From an uncultured Desulfurobacterium sp. (GTDB lineage: Bacteria; Aquificota; Aquificia; Desulfurobacteriales; Desulfurobacteriaceae): DNA of 8,756 nt. Numbering within the stretch: position 1 is the first letter of the stretch; the number at the start of each line of letters is the position of its first letter. Of the stretch, positions 1 through 6,546 are shown piece by piece. The stretch covers positions 1-8,756 of the forward strand of contig CAJXJV010000045.1 in assembly GCA_913055135.1 (NCBI GenBank), written 5' to 3'. The translations under genes and the position numbers were made by a program. A model generated the notes under the pieces. That model was not told where the DNA came from. It saw only the letters and a list, made by a program, of their open reading frames with translations, and searched no databases.

Positions 1-2420
1 ACTCCAAGCTCTTTTTCAATCTCATAAACAGCTTTGATAACCTCAAGAATCGAATCGGGATTAATCGATATAGAATCAATCCCTTTCTCAACTAAGAACT
101 TGGCAAAATCTGGATGGTCTGAAGGAGCCTGACCGCATATCCCAACTTTCTTTCCATACCTCTTACCGTTTTCAATAGCCCAGGCAACCAATTTCTTAAC
201 AGCTCCGTTTCTCTCCTCATAAAGATGAGCAACAAGGTTGGAATCTCTATCTACTCCAAGTGTTAACTGTGTAAGGTCGTTTGAACCGATTGAAAAGCCG
301 TCAAAGATTTCAGCAAACTGTTCACCAAGAATAACGTTTGAAGGTATCTCACACATCACATAGACTTCCAGCCCTTCCTTACCTCTTTCAAGTCCATACT
401 CTTTCATAACTTCCTGTACTTTTCTTCCCTCCTCAGGAGTTCTACAAAAAGGAATCATCACTATAACGTTTTTCAATCCCATTTCCTCTCTAACTCTCTT
501 TATGGCAAGACATTCAAGACCAAAAGCCTCTTTAAACTGAGGGGAATAGTATCTTGAGGCACCTCTCCATCCAAGCATCGGATTCTCTTCCTTAGGCTCA
601 AAGTATTTCCCACCCAATAGGCTTGCATACTCGTTTGACTTAAAGTCGGAAAATCTTACAACTACCGGTTTTGGATAGAAAGCAGCAGCAATCTTTGCAA
701 TTCCAAAGGAAAGCTTATCAACGTAGAACTGTCTTTTATCATCATAACCAACCGTTTTCTTCTCTATCTCTTCTGCAAGCTCAGGATCTTTTTCCTTAAT
801 CTCTTCAAAGTTTATAAGAGCATTGGGATGAATCCCTATGTAGTTGTTTATGATGAACTCTTCCCTTGCAAGTCCAACTCCACTATTTGGAAGAAACGAA
901 AGATCAAATGCTCCTTCCGGTGTCGCTATATTAAACATTATCGGAGTTTTTGGCTCTGGAAGAGTTGAAAGGTCAACCTCTTCAACTTCATAGGCAACCT
1001 TTCCATCATAGACATACCCCGTAGCCCCCTCGGCACAGGAAACTGTAACGTACTGTTCCTCTTTGAGAACCTCTGTTGCATTGCCAGTTCCAATAACAGC
1101 AGGAACTCCTAATTCTCTTGCCACTATCGCTGCATGGCAGGTTCTACCTCCTCTATTTGTAATAATTGCAGCTGCCTTTTTCATTATTGGTCCCCAGTCA
1201 GGGTCGGTCATATCTGTTACCAGTATATCCCCATCCTCAAATTTATCTGCATCCTCAACAGACAGGAGAATTTTTACCTTTCCCTCTGCTACCTTTCTTC
1301 CAATAGCTATACCGGAAACAAGTACTTTCTCCTTTCTCTCCTCCAACGGTTCGGTTATCCTGTAAATCGTTAATTTGTTATGACCGCTGCGGGAATGAAT
1401 TGTCTCAGGTCTTGCCTGAAGAATGTAAAGCCTGTTAAGCTCTCCATCCTTTGCCCACTCCACATCCATAGGTGTCCAGCGTTTGTACTTTTGAGAATAA
1501 TAGTTCTCTATCTCAACTATCCAGTTAGCAAGAATCAGAACCTCGTCATCCGTAAGACAGAACTTTTTCCTGTCCTCAGGAGAAACAGCAACCTCCTTCG
1601 TCGGTTCCTCTCCACTGTCACCGTATATCATTTTCATCTTTTTATCACCAAGCTTTTTCTCTATGATTGACCGGTAACCTTCTTTCAGAGTTGGTTTAAA
1701 AACAAGCCATTCATCAGGAGTAACGGCACCTTTAACAATCATCTCCCCAAGACCATAAGAACCTGTAATGAGGACTACGTCCTTAAATCCACTCTCAGTC
1801 TCAACTGAAAAGCCAACACCTGCTGAAGCTAAATCCGACCTGACCATTTTTTGAATGCCTGCAGATAGAGCAACCTTGAAGTGGTCAAAACCAAAAGCCT
1901 CTCTGTAAGAGATTGCCCTATCTGTAAAAAGAGAAGCAAAGCAATTTTTTATTGCGTTAAGAAGATTTTCAATACCCCTGATGTTTAAGAATGTCTCCTG
2001 CTGACCAGCGAAAGAAGCTTCGGGCAAGTCCTCTGCAGTAGCAGAGGACCTTACTGCAACATCAACATTTTCTGTGTTGTATTTCTTCGAAAGTTCAAAG
2101 TAATACTCTTTTATTAAGTTTTCTAAATCCTTCGGAAATTTGCCGTTACTTATCAGCTCCCTTATTTTCTCTGCTCTTTCAGAAAGATCATCAATGTCGT
2201 TTATATCAAGTCCCTTAAGGATTTCCCTTATTCTATCAACGAGACCATTGTAGTCTAAGAAATACCTGTAAGCATTTGCCGTTACAATAAAAGCATCCGG
2301 GATATTTATACCCTCTGGAGAAAGAGCTCTCATCATTTCACCAAGAGAGGCGTTTTTCCCCCCAACTAAAGGAACATCTTCAATACCAACTTCTTCAAGC
2401 CAGAGAACCAGTTTTTCCAT
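1..2420 (-). CDS. ppsA: Phosphoenolpyruvate synthase (pyruvate, water dikinase), 3' end cut by window edge
   Basis: Converts pyruvate, ATP and water to PEP, AMP and phosphate in the cytoplasm, the gluconeogenic entry step that autotrophs need after making pyruvate. About 806 residues are visible, against 792 for E. coli PpsA, so only the last few are missing. Domains in order: an ATP-binding PPDK_N domain (about residues 15-350) with LVGGKNASLGEM near residue 19 and AVRSSATAEDLPEASFAGQQ around Arg124; a swivelling phosphohistidine domain with TNRGGRTCHAAIVAREL, where His429 is the catalytic residue; and a C-terminal PEP/pyruvate barrel with GFSIGSNDLTQLTLGVDRDS and VGICGQAPSDHP, where Cys762 is the likely proton donor. 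These anchors are all in one frame, so no frameshift is apparent. I chose ATG 2420 because GGAGG lies 4 bases upstream; an in-frame ATG at 2441 is the alternative. It lies 48 bases downstream of the NDUFA9-like gene, so read-through is possible. Confidence 0.96.
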   Translation of the reverse strand, partial: MEKLVLWLEEVGIEDVPLVGGKNASLGEMMRALSPEGINIPDAFIVTANAYRYFLDYNGLVDRIREILKGLDINDIDDLSERAEKIRELISNGKFPKDLENLIKEYYFELSKKYNTENVDVAVRSSATAEDLPEASFAGQQETFLNIRGIENLLNAIKNCFASLFTDRAISYREAFGFDHFKVALSAGIQKMVRSDLASAGVGFSVETESGFKDVVLITGSYGLGEMIVKGAVTPDEWLVFKPTLKEGYRSIIEKKLGDKKMKMIYGDSGEEPTKEVAVSPEDRKKFCLTDDEVLILANWIVEIENYYSQKYKRWTPMDVEWAKDGELNRLYILQARPETIHSRSGHNKLTIYRITEPLEERKEKVLVSGIAIGRKVAEGKVKILLSVEDADKFEDGDILVTDMTDPDWGPIMKKAAAIITNRGGRTCHAAIVARELGVPAVIGTGNATEVLKEEQYVTVSCAEGATGYVYDGKVAYEVEEVDLSTLPEPKTPIMFNIATPEGAFDLSFLPNSGVGLAREEFIINNYIGIHPNALINFEEIKEKDPELAEEIEKKTVGYDDKRQFYVDKLSFGIAKIAAAFYPKPVVVRFSDFKSNEYASLLGGKYFEPKEENPMLGWRGASRYYSPQFKEAFGLECLAIKRVREEMGLKNVIVMIPFCRTPEEGRKVQEVMKEYGLERGKEGLEVYVMCEIPSNVILGEQFAEIFDGFSIGSNDLTQLTLGVDRDSNLVAHLYEERNGAVKKLVAWAIENGKRYGKKVGICGQAPSDHPDFAKFLVEKGIDSISINPDSILEVIKAVYEIEKELG

Positions 2421-2424
2421 CTCT

Positions 2425-2429
2425 CCTCC
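2425..2429 (-). promoter_or_regulatory. Ribosome binding site deciding the ppsA start
   Basis: GGAGG, within GGAGGAGAG, lies 4 bases upstream of ATG 2420. The upstream in-frame ATG at 2441 has no comparable site, so the shorter start is preferred. Confidence 0.7.
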
Positions 2430-2447
2430 AATCTTCTTCATTTGTTC

Positions 2448-2476
2448 ATTCTATCAAACATAATTACATTAATCAC
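2448..2476 (-). promoter_or_regulatory. ppsA: Weak candidate promoter for ppsA
   Basis: On the minus strand a TAGAAT hexamer (2448-2453, five of six matches to the -10 consensus) follows a poor -35, GTGATT (2471-2476), at 17-base spacing. The -35 overlaps the last codons of the NDUFA9-like gene. It would give ppsA its own transcript, which makes biological sense, but the -35 is weak and the call rests on the -10 alone. Confidence 0.3.
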
Positions 2477-3320
2477 AAACCAGTCCCGGTAAAGGCGATA
2501 TTCCCAGCTCTTCAAAACCATCAACCAGACAAACGTTATCCGTCTTCATCATGTAGTATTGATCAAGAGTCATTCCAGCACCCAAAATGGCAAGTGGAAA
2601 GAGAAGTTGCTTTGGAGCTTCTATTACTATTCTTCTTCTGCCAATACAGGAAAGGACAAACTGAAAAAGCTCCTTCAGAGAAACCACCCTTTTCCCACAG
2701 AGCTCATAAGTTCCTGTTATATCTTCATATATTGCTTTCTTTATTGCCCTAACAACATCCTTTACATTTACCGGCTGAACTCTGTACTTCGGGACAACGA
2801 TTAAAGGAGTGAATTTTGAAATCAATTCCAGATCTTCAAAAAGCTTCTGTCCTCTTCCCATAACTATCGACGGTCTAAAAATCACGTAAGGAATACCAGA
2901 CTGCTTTATGTACTCTTCAGCCTGAAACTTTGTCCTGTAATATCTGCTCTTTGTTTTATCAGTAACGCCAAGTGCTGAAATCTGAATAAACTTTCTAACT
3001 CCTGATTTCAAAGAAGCATCAACCAGCAGCTTTGTATAGTGAAAGTGAACTTTTTCAAAGGTTCCTTCTTTTGATTCTTTCAGAATTCCAAGAAAGTTGA
3101 TAACCACTTCAGGTTTATAGACATCAACTGCCTTCTGGAGGTTTCCCTCCGAGAAATGAATAAAAGTGGCTGAAGGATACTTCTCTCTTAGTTTTTCATT
3201 TCTTGAAACGAGAAGGAGCTCCCTCTCCGGGAGCTCACCTATAAGATGAGTTGCAATAAACCCCGAAGCACCCGTTATGAGGATCTTTGCTTTTTCTTCT
3301 CTTCTAACGTGTGTTTCCAT
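2469..3320 (-). CDS. NDUFA9-like atypical short-chain dehydrogenase / NAD(P)-dependent epimerase family protein
   Basis: A 283-residue Rossmann-fold protein of the extended/atypical SDR superfamily. The dinucleotide-binding loop TGASGFIA is at residues 16-23, with the last glycine of GxxGxxG replaced by Ala. VVINFLGILKES is near 72-83, SAL at 115-117, and a YxxxK pair at Tyr127/Lys131. The late features FRPSIVMGRG (148-157), QPVNVKDVVRAI (182-193) and LDQYYMMKTDNV (252-263) are typical of bacterial relatives of the complex I accessory subunit NDUFA9. These bind NAD(P)H, but their reactions are mostly unknown. Placement after two menaquinone genes suggests, by inference only, a role in quinone or respiratory-complex metabolism; a sugar epimerase is less likely. 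The start is uncertain. ATG 3320 is the last canonical start before the nucleotide-binding strand and overlaps the small upstream gene by 46 bases, without a good ribosome binding site. TTG 3368 would add 16 residues that look unlike the family. Confidence 0.85.
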   Translation of the reverse strand: METHVRREEKAKILITGASGFIATHLIGELPERELLLVSRNEKLREKYPSATFIHFSEGNLQKAVDVYKPEVVINFLGILKESKEGTFEKVHFHYTKLLVDASLKSGVRKFIQISALGVTDKTKSRYYRTKFQAEEYIKQSGIPYVIFRPSIVMGRGQKLFEDLELISKFTPLIVVPKYRVQPVNVKDVVRAIKKAIYEDITGTYELCGKRVVSLKELFQFVLSCIGRRRIVIEAPKQLLFPLAILGAGMTLDQYYMMKTDNVCLVDGFEELGISPLPGLVCD

Positions 3321-3397
3321 GCCAGTATCGCAAAAGAAAGTGGTAGAGCTATCGCAATAATTGTACAAATTATTCCAAGGATTGTGTTCTCGGACAT
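3275..3397 (-). CDS. Small single-span membrane protein, 40 residues, unknown function
   Basis: I do not recognise this protein. From ATG 3397 it encodes 40 residues: a short acidic N-terminus (SEN), one hydrophobic helix at about residues 5-27 containing a central Pro19 and ending in Trp27, then a strongly charged tail (EEKKKQRSS). The positive-inside rule predicts the tail is cytoplasmic. The start is well supported, because GGAGG lies exactly 5 bases upstream. The open frame extends upstream to 3478, but those codons lack such a site and look non-coding. Its 3' end overlaps the NDUFA9-like gene by 46 bases, suggesting translational coupling. Size and layout resemble small accessory subunits of respiratory complexes, but there is no sequence basis for assigning one. 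A promoter-like site with an inverted repeat lies just upstream. Confidence 0.7.
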   Translation of the reverse strand: MSENTILGIICTIIAIALPLSFAILAWKHTLEEKKKQRSS

Positions 3398-3402
3398 CTC
3401 TA

Positions 3403-3407
3403 CCTCC
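3403..3407 (-). promoter_or_regulatory. Strong ribosome binding site of the 40-residue membrane protein
   Basis: GGAGG, read on the minus strand within CTCTGGAGGTAGAG, lies 5 bases before ATG 3397. It is the main evidence that this small frame is translated and that its start is 3397 rather than further upstream. Confidence 0.75.
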
Positions 3408-3413
3408 AGAGTG

Positions 3414-3457
3414 AATTGTCCGGGTAATAATATACTAATTTCACAATAGAGACAATT
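3414..3457. repeat. Inverted repeat flanking the internal promoter
   Basis: AATTGTC at 3414-3420 is the exact reverse complement of GACAATT at 3451-3457. The two arms bracket the -10 and overlap the -35 of the candidate promoter. With 30 bases between the arms it is too wide for a simple dimer site, but it could be two half-sites or an mRNA hairpin. A chance match is possible at this length. Confidence 0.35.
3427..3455 (-). promoter_or_regulatory. Candidate internal promoter before the small membrane protein and NDUFA9-like gene
   Basis: The minus strand carries TTGTCT (3450-3455, four of six matches to the -35 consensus) and TATTAT (3427-3432, five of six to the -10), exactly 17 bases apart. 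They sit in the 73-base gap after mqnE copy B. Transcription would begin near 3420, giving a short leader before ATG 3397. The -35 overlaps one arm of an inverted repeat, so the site could be regulated. Confidence 0.5.
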
Positions 3458-3470
3458 AAATAAAACGTTG

Positions 3471-4583
3471 CTAATCATATATTTTTATAACGTTGTAGAG
3501 AGTGTCCCTCTCAACGGGAATCTTTCCTGCTTCTTTTATGAGTTTTATGAGCCTGCTCTTCGGCATGTACTCTCCAGCTTTTGCCCCGGCAGCTTGAGTA
3601 ATATCTTCCTCCGTAACTGTTCCATCTATGTCATCAGCTCCAAACCGGAGAGCAACCTGAGCAATTTTCTCCCCTAACATTATCCAGTAAGCCTTTATGT
3701 GTGGAAAGTTATCAAGGAGAAGCCTTGAAACGGCTATGGTTTTAAGCTCATCAACTCCCGTTGTATAGGCTGCTCCGGGAATCTCCGTATTAAGAGGATG
3801 AAAAGCAAGTGGAATAAAAGTCTGAAAACCGCCCGTTTCATCCTGAGCTTCTCTCAGTCTCAAAAGGTGATCAACTCTATCAGCGTAACTTTCAATATGT
3901 CCAAAGAGCATCGTTGCGTTTGACCTCAAACCAAGTCTGTGAGCAGTTTTATGAATTTCTATATACTCTTCACCGGATATTTTGTCTGGACAGATTTTCT
4001 TTCTTATCTCTTCTCTCAATATCTCTCCGCCGCCTCCCGGAATTGAACCAAGTCCTGCTTCTATCAAATCCTTTAAAGTTTCATCAATACTTTTCTTTCC
4101 TTTCCCAGCTATGTATTTGATTTCCTCAGCGGTATAGGCTTTTATGTGAATGTCCGGAAAGTTTTCCTTAACAGCTCTCACTATCCCAACGTACTCATCG
4201 TACCCCCACTCCGGATGAAGCCCTCCAACAATGTGAACTTCTGTAAGTCCAGGATTCTGTTCCCTGTAACCCTTCAATTTTTTCAATATCTCCTCAACAG
4301 TTAGCTCGTAAGCTCCCTCTTCTCCTTTTTTCTTTCTGAAGGCACAGAATTTGCACGTTCCAATGCAGATATTTGTAGGAGTTATGTGGACATTGACATT
4401 GAAATAGGCAAACTCGCCGTTCTTCTTCTCAGCAACATAATTCCCAAGAAGTCCTAAAACCGGAAGGTCAAAGGAGTTGAAAAGGGTCAGTCCATCCTCA
4501 AATGAAAGCCTCTCTCCGGAGAAAACCTTTTCAGCTATTGGAATAAGCTTTCTATCAGCAAGCACCTCTATAATCTTCTCCAT
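3471..4583 (-). CDS. mqnE: Aminofutalosine synthase MqnE, copy B (radical SAM)
   Basis: MqnE joins 3-[(1-carboxyvinyl)oxy]benzoate to S-adenosylmethionine by adenosyl radical addition, giving aminofutalosine, in the futalosine route to menaquinone. The protein has 370 residues, normal for the family. The radical SAM motif CIGTCKFC places cluster ligands at Cys73, Cys77 and Cys80. Further family signatures are VHIVGGLHP, HIKAYTAEEI, SIPGGGGEI, GLRSNATMLFGHIES, LRLREAQDETGGFQ and PVERDTLYNV at the C-terminus. HIKAYTAEEI, DDIDGTV and PVERDTLY favour MqnE over the related MqnC. ATG 4583 has GGAG 7 bases upstream; TTG 4598 would add five residues and has no such site. It closely resembles copy A at 5416-6546 (about 60% identity by eye) and keeps the usual VGGLHP. 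It starts 38 bases after hepT and so is probably co-transcribed with it. Confidence 0.93.
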   Translation of the reverse strand: MEKIIEVLADRKLIPIAEKVFSGERLSFEDGLTLFNSFDLPVLGLLGNYVAEKKNGEFAYFNVNVHITPTNICIGTCKFCAFRKKKGEEGAYELTVEEILKKLKGYREQNPGLTEVHIVGGLHPEWGYDEYVGIVRAVKENFPDIHIKAYTAEEIKYIAGKGKKSIDETLKDLIEAGLGSIPGGGGEILREEIRKKICPDKISGEEYIEIHKTAHRLGLRSNATMLFGHIESYADRVDHLLRLREAQDETGGFQTFIPLAFHPLNTEIPGAAYTTGVDELKTIAVSRLLLDNFPHIKAYWIMLGEKIAQVALRFGADDIDGTVTEEDITQAAGAKAGEYMPKSRLIKLIKEAGKIPVERDTLYNVIKIYD

Positions 4584-4590
4584 GTTCAGT

Positions 4591-4594
4591 CTCC
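4591..4594 (-). promoter_or_regulatory. Ribosome binding site deciding the mqnE copy B start
   Basis: GGAG lies 7 bases upstream of ATG 4583. The TTG at 4598 lies upstream of this motif and has no site of its own, so ATG 4583 is taken as the start. Confidence 0.6.
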
Positions 4595-4599
4595 ACAAA

Positions 4600-4614
4600 A
4601 TATGTCCTACATAT
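4600..4614. repeat. Short palindrome between hepT and mqnE copy B
   Basis: ATATGT-CCT-ACATAT is a perfect 6-base inverted repeat with a 3-base centre, in the 38-base gap after the hepT stop. It could be an operator or an mRNA hairpin just ahead of the mqnE ribosome binding site. It is too short and A/T-rich to be sure it is functional. Confidence 0.35.
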
Positions 4615-4621
4615 AAGCTGA

Positions 4622-5047
4622 TTACAAATCAGATTTTAGTAAAACCTTCATTTCCTGCAGAAAAATAGAAAAATCATTCAAATGTTTCTTGTAAACTCCA
4701 TAAACAACTTCATCATCCACTTTATCGTAGCTATGTATCAAAAGATTTCTGAATTTAGCCATTCTCTTGTAAACTTCCACATTCTCTAAGTTAATAAGAC
4801 CTTCTTCTGCAAGAATTTCAAAACACTCTGAATAAGTTTCAGGTACTTTTGAGGAAACCCTTGAAACAAGATGGCGACAAATATCAATAATCTGCTCAAT
4901 AATAAGCTCAAGATTTCTTTCTATGAATCTCTTAATGACAAAATCTTTTCTATAATCATGAAGTGTTTCCACTTTAACGCTTTTGAGTTCTCTCAGATAC
5001 TCTTCTATCTTCAGAACTTTTCTTTCAAGCAGTTTTTTATCTATCAA
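4622..5047 (-). CDS. hepT: HepT-like HEPN-domain ribonuclease toxin of an MntA-HepT pair
   Basis: A DUF86/HepT-family all-helical HEPN protein, 141 residues from the start chosen here. The catalytic motif R-x4-H-x-Y is intact at Arg100, His105 and Tyr107 (RNLLIHSY). In characterised pairs Arg and His form the RNase site and the Tyr is the residue that MntA AMPylates to silence the toxin. The family stretch IIDICRHLV is at about residues 53-61. I chose TTG 5047 because GGAGG lies 6 bases upstream and the protein then begins MIDKKLLERKV, matching the usual family N-terminus; ATG 5077 would add ten residues within mntA. It overlaps mntA by 11 bases. Two sampled 60-base stretches are about 31% GC, against about 40% in the neighbouring mqnE genes, consistent with but not proof of transfer. 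Toxicity is inferred from family and motif. Confidence 0.88.
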   Translation of the reverse strand: MIDKKLLERKVLKIEEYLRELKSVKVETLHDYRKDFVIKRFIERNLELIIEQIIDICRHLVSRVSSKVPETYSECFEILAEEGLINLENVEVYKRMAKFRNLLIHSYDKVDDEVVYGVYKKHLNDFSIFLQEMKVLLKSDL

Positions 5048-5423
5048 GAAAAGCCTCCGAAAGGTAGCTGTACTCATCGTAATCCTTCATGGCTTTTTCT
5101 TTGAACTTTGCAAGAATTTCAGAGTTCTTTACAACTAAAGGAGTTCCCGTCCTCAAAATGTGAAATCTCAAAAAAGGAGAAGCTTCGTTTAGAACAACCA
5201 GATCTATCTCCTTCTTTACAAGATTTTCAATCCTAACCGCGTAATCCAGCTTTTTCATTCCCCTGGGAGGAAATTTAAAATAGATAGCAACATCAACGTC
5301 GCTCTTTTCCGTTGCCAGCCCAGAGACTTGAGATCCAAAGAGATAGGCAAAGATAACGTTTTCATCCTTCTCAAGAACCTCTTTTAGTACTCTTATAAAC
5401 ACTTCTACTTTTTGCTTAATCAT
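5037..5423 (-). CDS. mntA: MntA-like minimal nucleotidyltransferase antitoxin
   Basis: A 128-residue minimal nucleotidyltransferase of the polymerase-beta superfamily. The active-site signature GS-x10-DxD is complete: Gly30-Ser31, Asp42 and Asp44, with the third metal-binding Asp at 74 (KEIDLVVLNEA). In known MntA-HepT systems this enzyme transfers AMP groups from ATP to the tyrosine beside the HepT RNase motif and so neutralises the toxin. The matching HepT partner is immediately downstream and overlaps it by 11 bases. I chose ATG 5423, preceded by the weak site GGTAGAG and overlapping the mqnE copy A stop by 8 bases; TTG 5432 adds three residues and has no ribosome binding site. It could also belong to the broader nucleotidyltransferase/HEPN pairs of unknown role, but the intact motifs on both partners favour a working MntA-HepT module. 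Confidence 0.88.
   Translation of the reverse strand: MIKQKVEVFIRVLKEVLEKDENVIFAYLFGSQVSGLATEKSDVDVAIYFKFPPRGMKKLDYAVRIENLVKKEIDLVVLNEASPFLRFHILRTGTPLVVKNSEILAKFKEKAMKDYDEYSYLSEAFLDR
5054..5058 (-). promoter_or_regulatory. Ribosome binding site deciding the TTG start of hepT
   Basis: GGAGG, inside the end of mntA, lies 6 bases upstream of TTG 5047. ATG 5077 has no comparable site. The layout suggests coupled translation, with hepT ribosomes loading as mntA is finished. Confidence 0.7.
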
Positions 5424-6546
5424 CTCTACCAACCGTATAAACTCTTAGAACGTTATAAACTGTATCCCTCTCCACAGGTACTTTTCCAGCTTCTTTTATA
5501 AGCTTTATGAGCCTCTCTTTCGGCAGAAAAGAACCTGTATTTGCACCCGCAGAGTGGGTAATTGACTCCTCAACAACAGTTCCATCAAGGTCATCAACTC
5601 CAAAGTGGAGGGAAACCTGAGCAAGCTTCTCTCCAAGCATTATCCAGAAAGCCCTTATATGAGGAAAGTTGTCCAGGATAAGCCTCGCAACAGCAAGCAT
5701 CTTGAGGTCATCAAATCCAGTTGTTAGATTGCCACCGAGCTCGGTGTTTTCTGGATGGTAGGCAAAAGAAATAAAAGCCTGAAAACCGCCAGTTTCATCC
5801 TGGAGCTCTCTCAATCTCAAAAGGTGGTCAACCCTATCTTCATAACTCTCAATATGACCATAGAGAATTGAAGCGTTCGTTTTTAGACCGAATCTATGAG
5901 CAATCCTGTGAATCTCAAGGTATTTAGCAGATGAAAGCTTTTCAGGACAGAGTTTCTTTCTCAGTTCCTCGTTGAAAATCTCAGCTCCACCACCGGGCAA
6001 CGAACCAAGTCCTGCCTCTATTAAATCGTGAAGAACTTCATAGATACTCTTCCCGGAAATCCTTGAGAGGTAATCAATCTCCTCTGCTGTGAACGCCTGG
6101 ATGTGAACATCTGGAAAACTTTCCTTTATTTCTTTCAAAAGAGTTATGTAATAATCATACTTCCAATCCGGATGTAAACCACTGACTATGTGAACTTCGG
6201 AAACACCCTTGAAAGATTCAATTTTTCTCAGAACCTCATCTATTGTCAGCTCGTAAGAATCAAAATCTTCTCTACGCCTTCTGAAGGCACAAAACTTACA
6301 GCTTCCAACACAGATATTTGTAAGGTTTATATGTCTATTAACAACAAAATAGACAAGATTTCCATTCTTTTTTCTATTTACAAAATCGGCAAGCCTTCCA
6401 AGAGTTAAAAGGTCATCTGTCTCGAAAAGCTTAACTCCATCCTCAAACGAGAGCCTTTCACCGGATAGAACTTTCTCTGCTATCGGAATGAGCTCTTTAT
6501 CTTCCACAAGCTCCGGAACCGGGAACTCAGATACTATTTTTTCCAT
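5416..6546 (-). CDS. mqnE: Aminofutalosine synthase MqnE, copy A (radical SAM)
   Basis: Second MqnE-family radical SAM protein, 376 residues, in the futalosine menaquinone pathway (reaction as for copy B). Cluster ligands in CVGSCKFC are Cys79, Cys83 and Cys86. Other signatures: HIQAFTAEEI, SLPGGGAEI, LKTNASILYGHIES, LRLRELQDETGGFQ, DDLDGTVVEE and PVERDTVYNV. It has a few more N-terminal residues than copy B and a short extra C-terminal tail (VGRDD). In the conserved VHIVGGLHP strand the first Gly is Ser (VHIVSGLHP), the clearest motif difference from copy B, so one paralog may have changed activity or substrate range. The ATG at 6546 overlaps the end of the regulator gene by 13 bases, with GAGG 5 bases upstream, so the two are translationally coupled. 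Which copy is the main aminofutalosine synthase cannot be decided from sequence alone. Confidence 0.92.
   Translation of the reverse strand: MEKIVSEFPVPELVEDKELIPIAEKVLSGERLSFEDGVKLFETDDLLTLGRLADFVNRKKNGNLVYFVVNRHINLTNICVGSCKFCAFRRRREDFDSYELTIDEVLRKIESFKGVSEVHIVSGLHPDWKYDYYITLLKEIKESFPDVHIQAFTAEEIDYLSRISGKSIYEVLHDLIEAGLGSLPGGGAEIFNEELRKKLCPEKLSSAKYLEIHRIAHRFGLKTNASILYGHIESYEDRVDHLLRLRELQDETGGFQAFISFAYHPENTELGGNLTTGFDDLKMLAVARLILDNFPHIRAFWIMLGEKLAQVSLHFGVDDLDGTVVEESITHSAGANTGSFLPKERLIKLIKEAGKVPVERDTVYNVLRVYTVGRDD

Noticed and set aside
1063..1670. Several plus-strand open frames of 79-100 codons
   Set aside because: They lie antisense to ppsA, whose PEP synthase motifs are continuous on the minus strand. 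They show no recognisable domains or ribosome binding sites.
3471..4583. Reading copy B as MqnC (cyclic dehypoxanthine futalosine synthase) to make an mqnE/mqnC pair
   Set aside because: HIKAYTAEEI, the DxDGTV motif and PVERDTLYNV match MqnE signatures; MqnC-type motifs such as NYTNVC and HAFSPPEI are absent.
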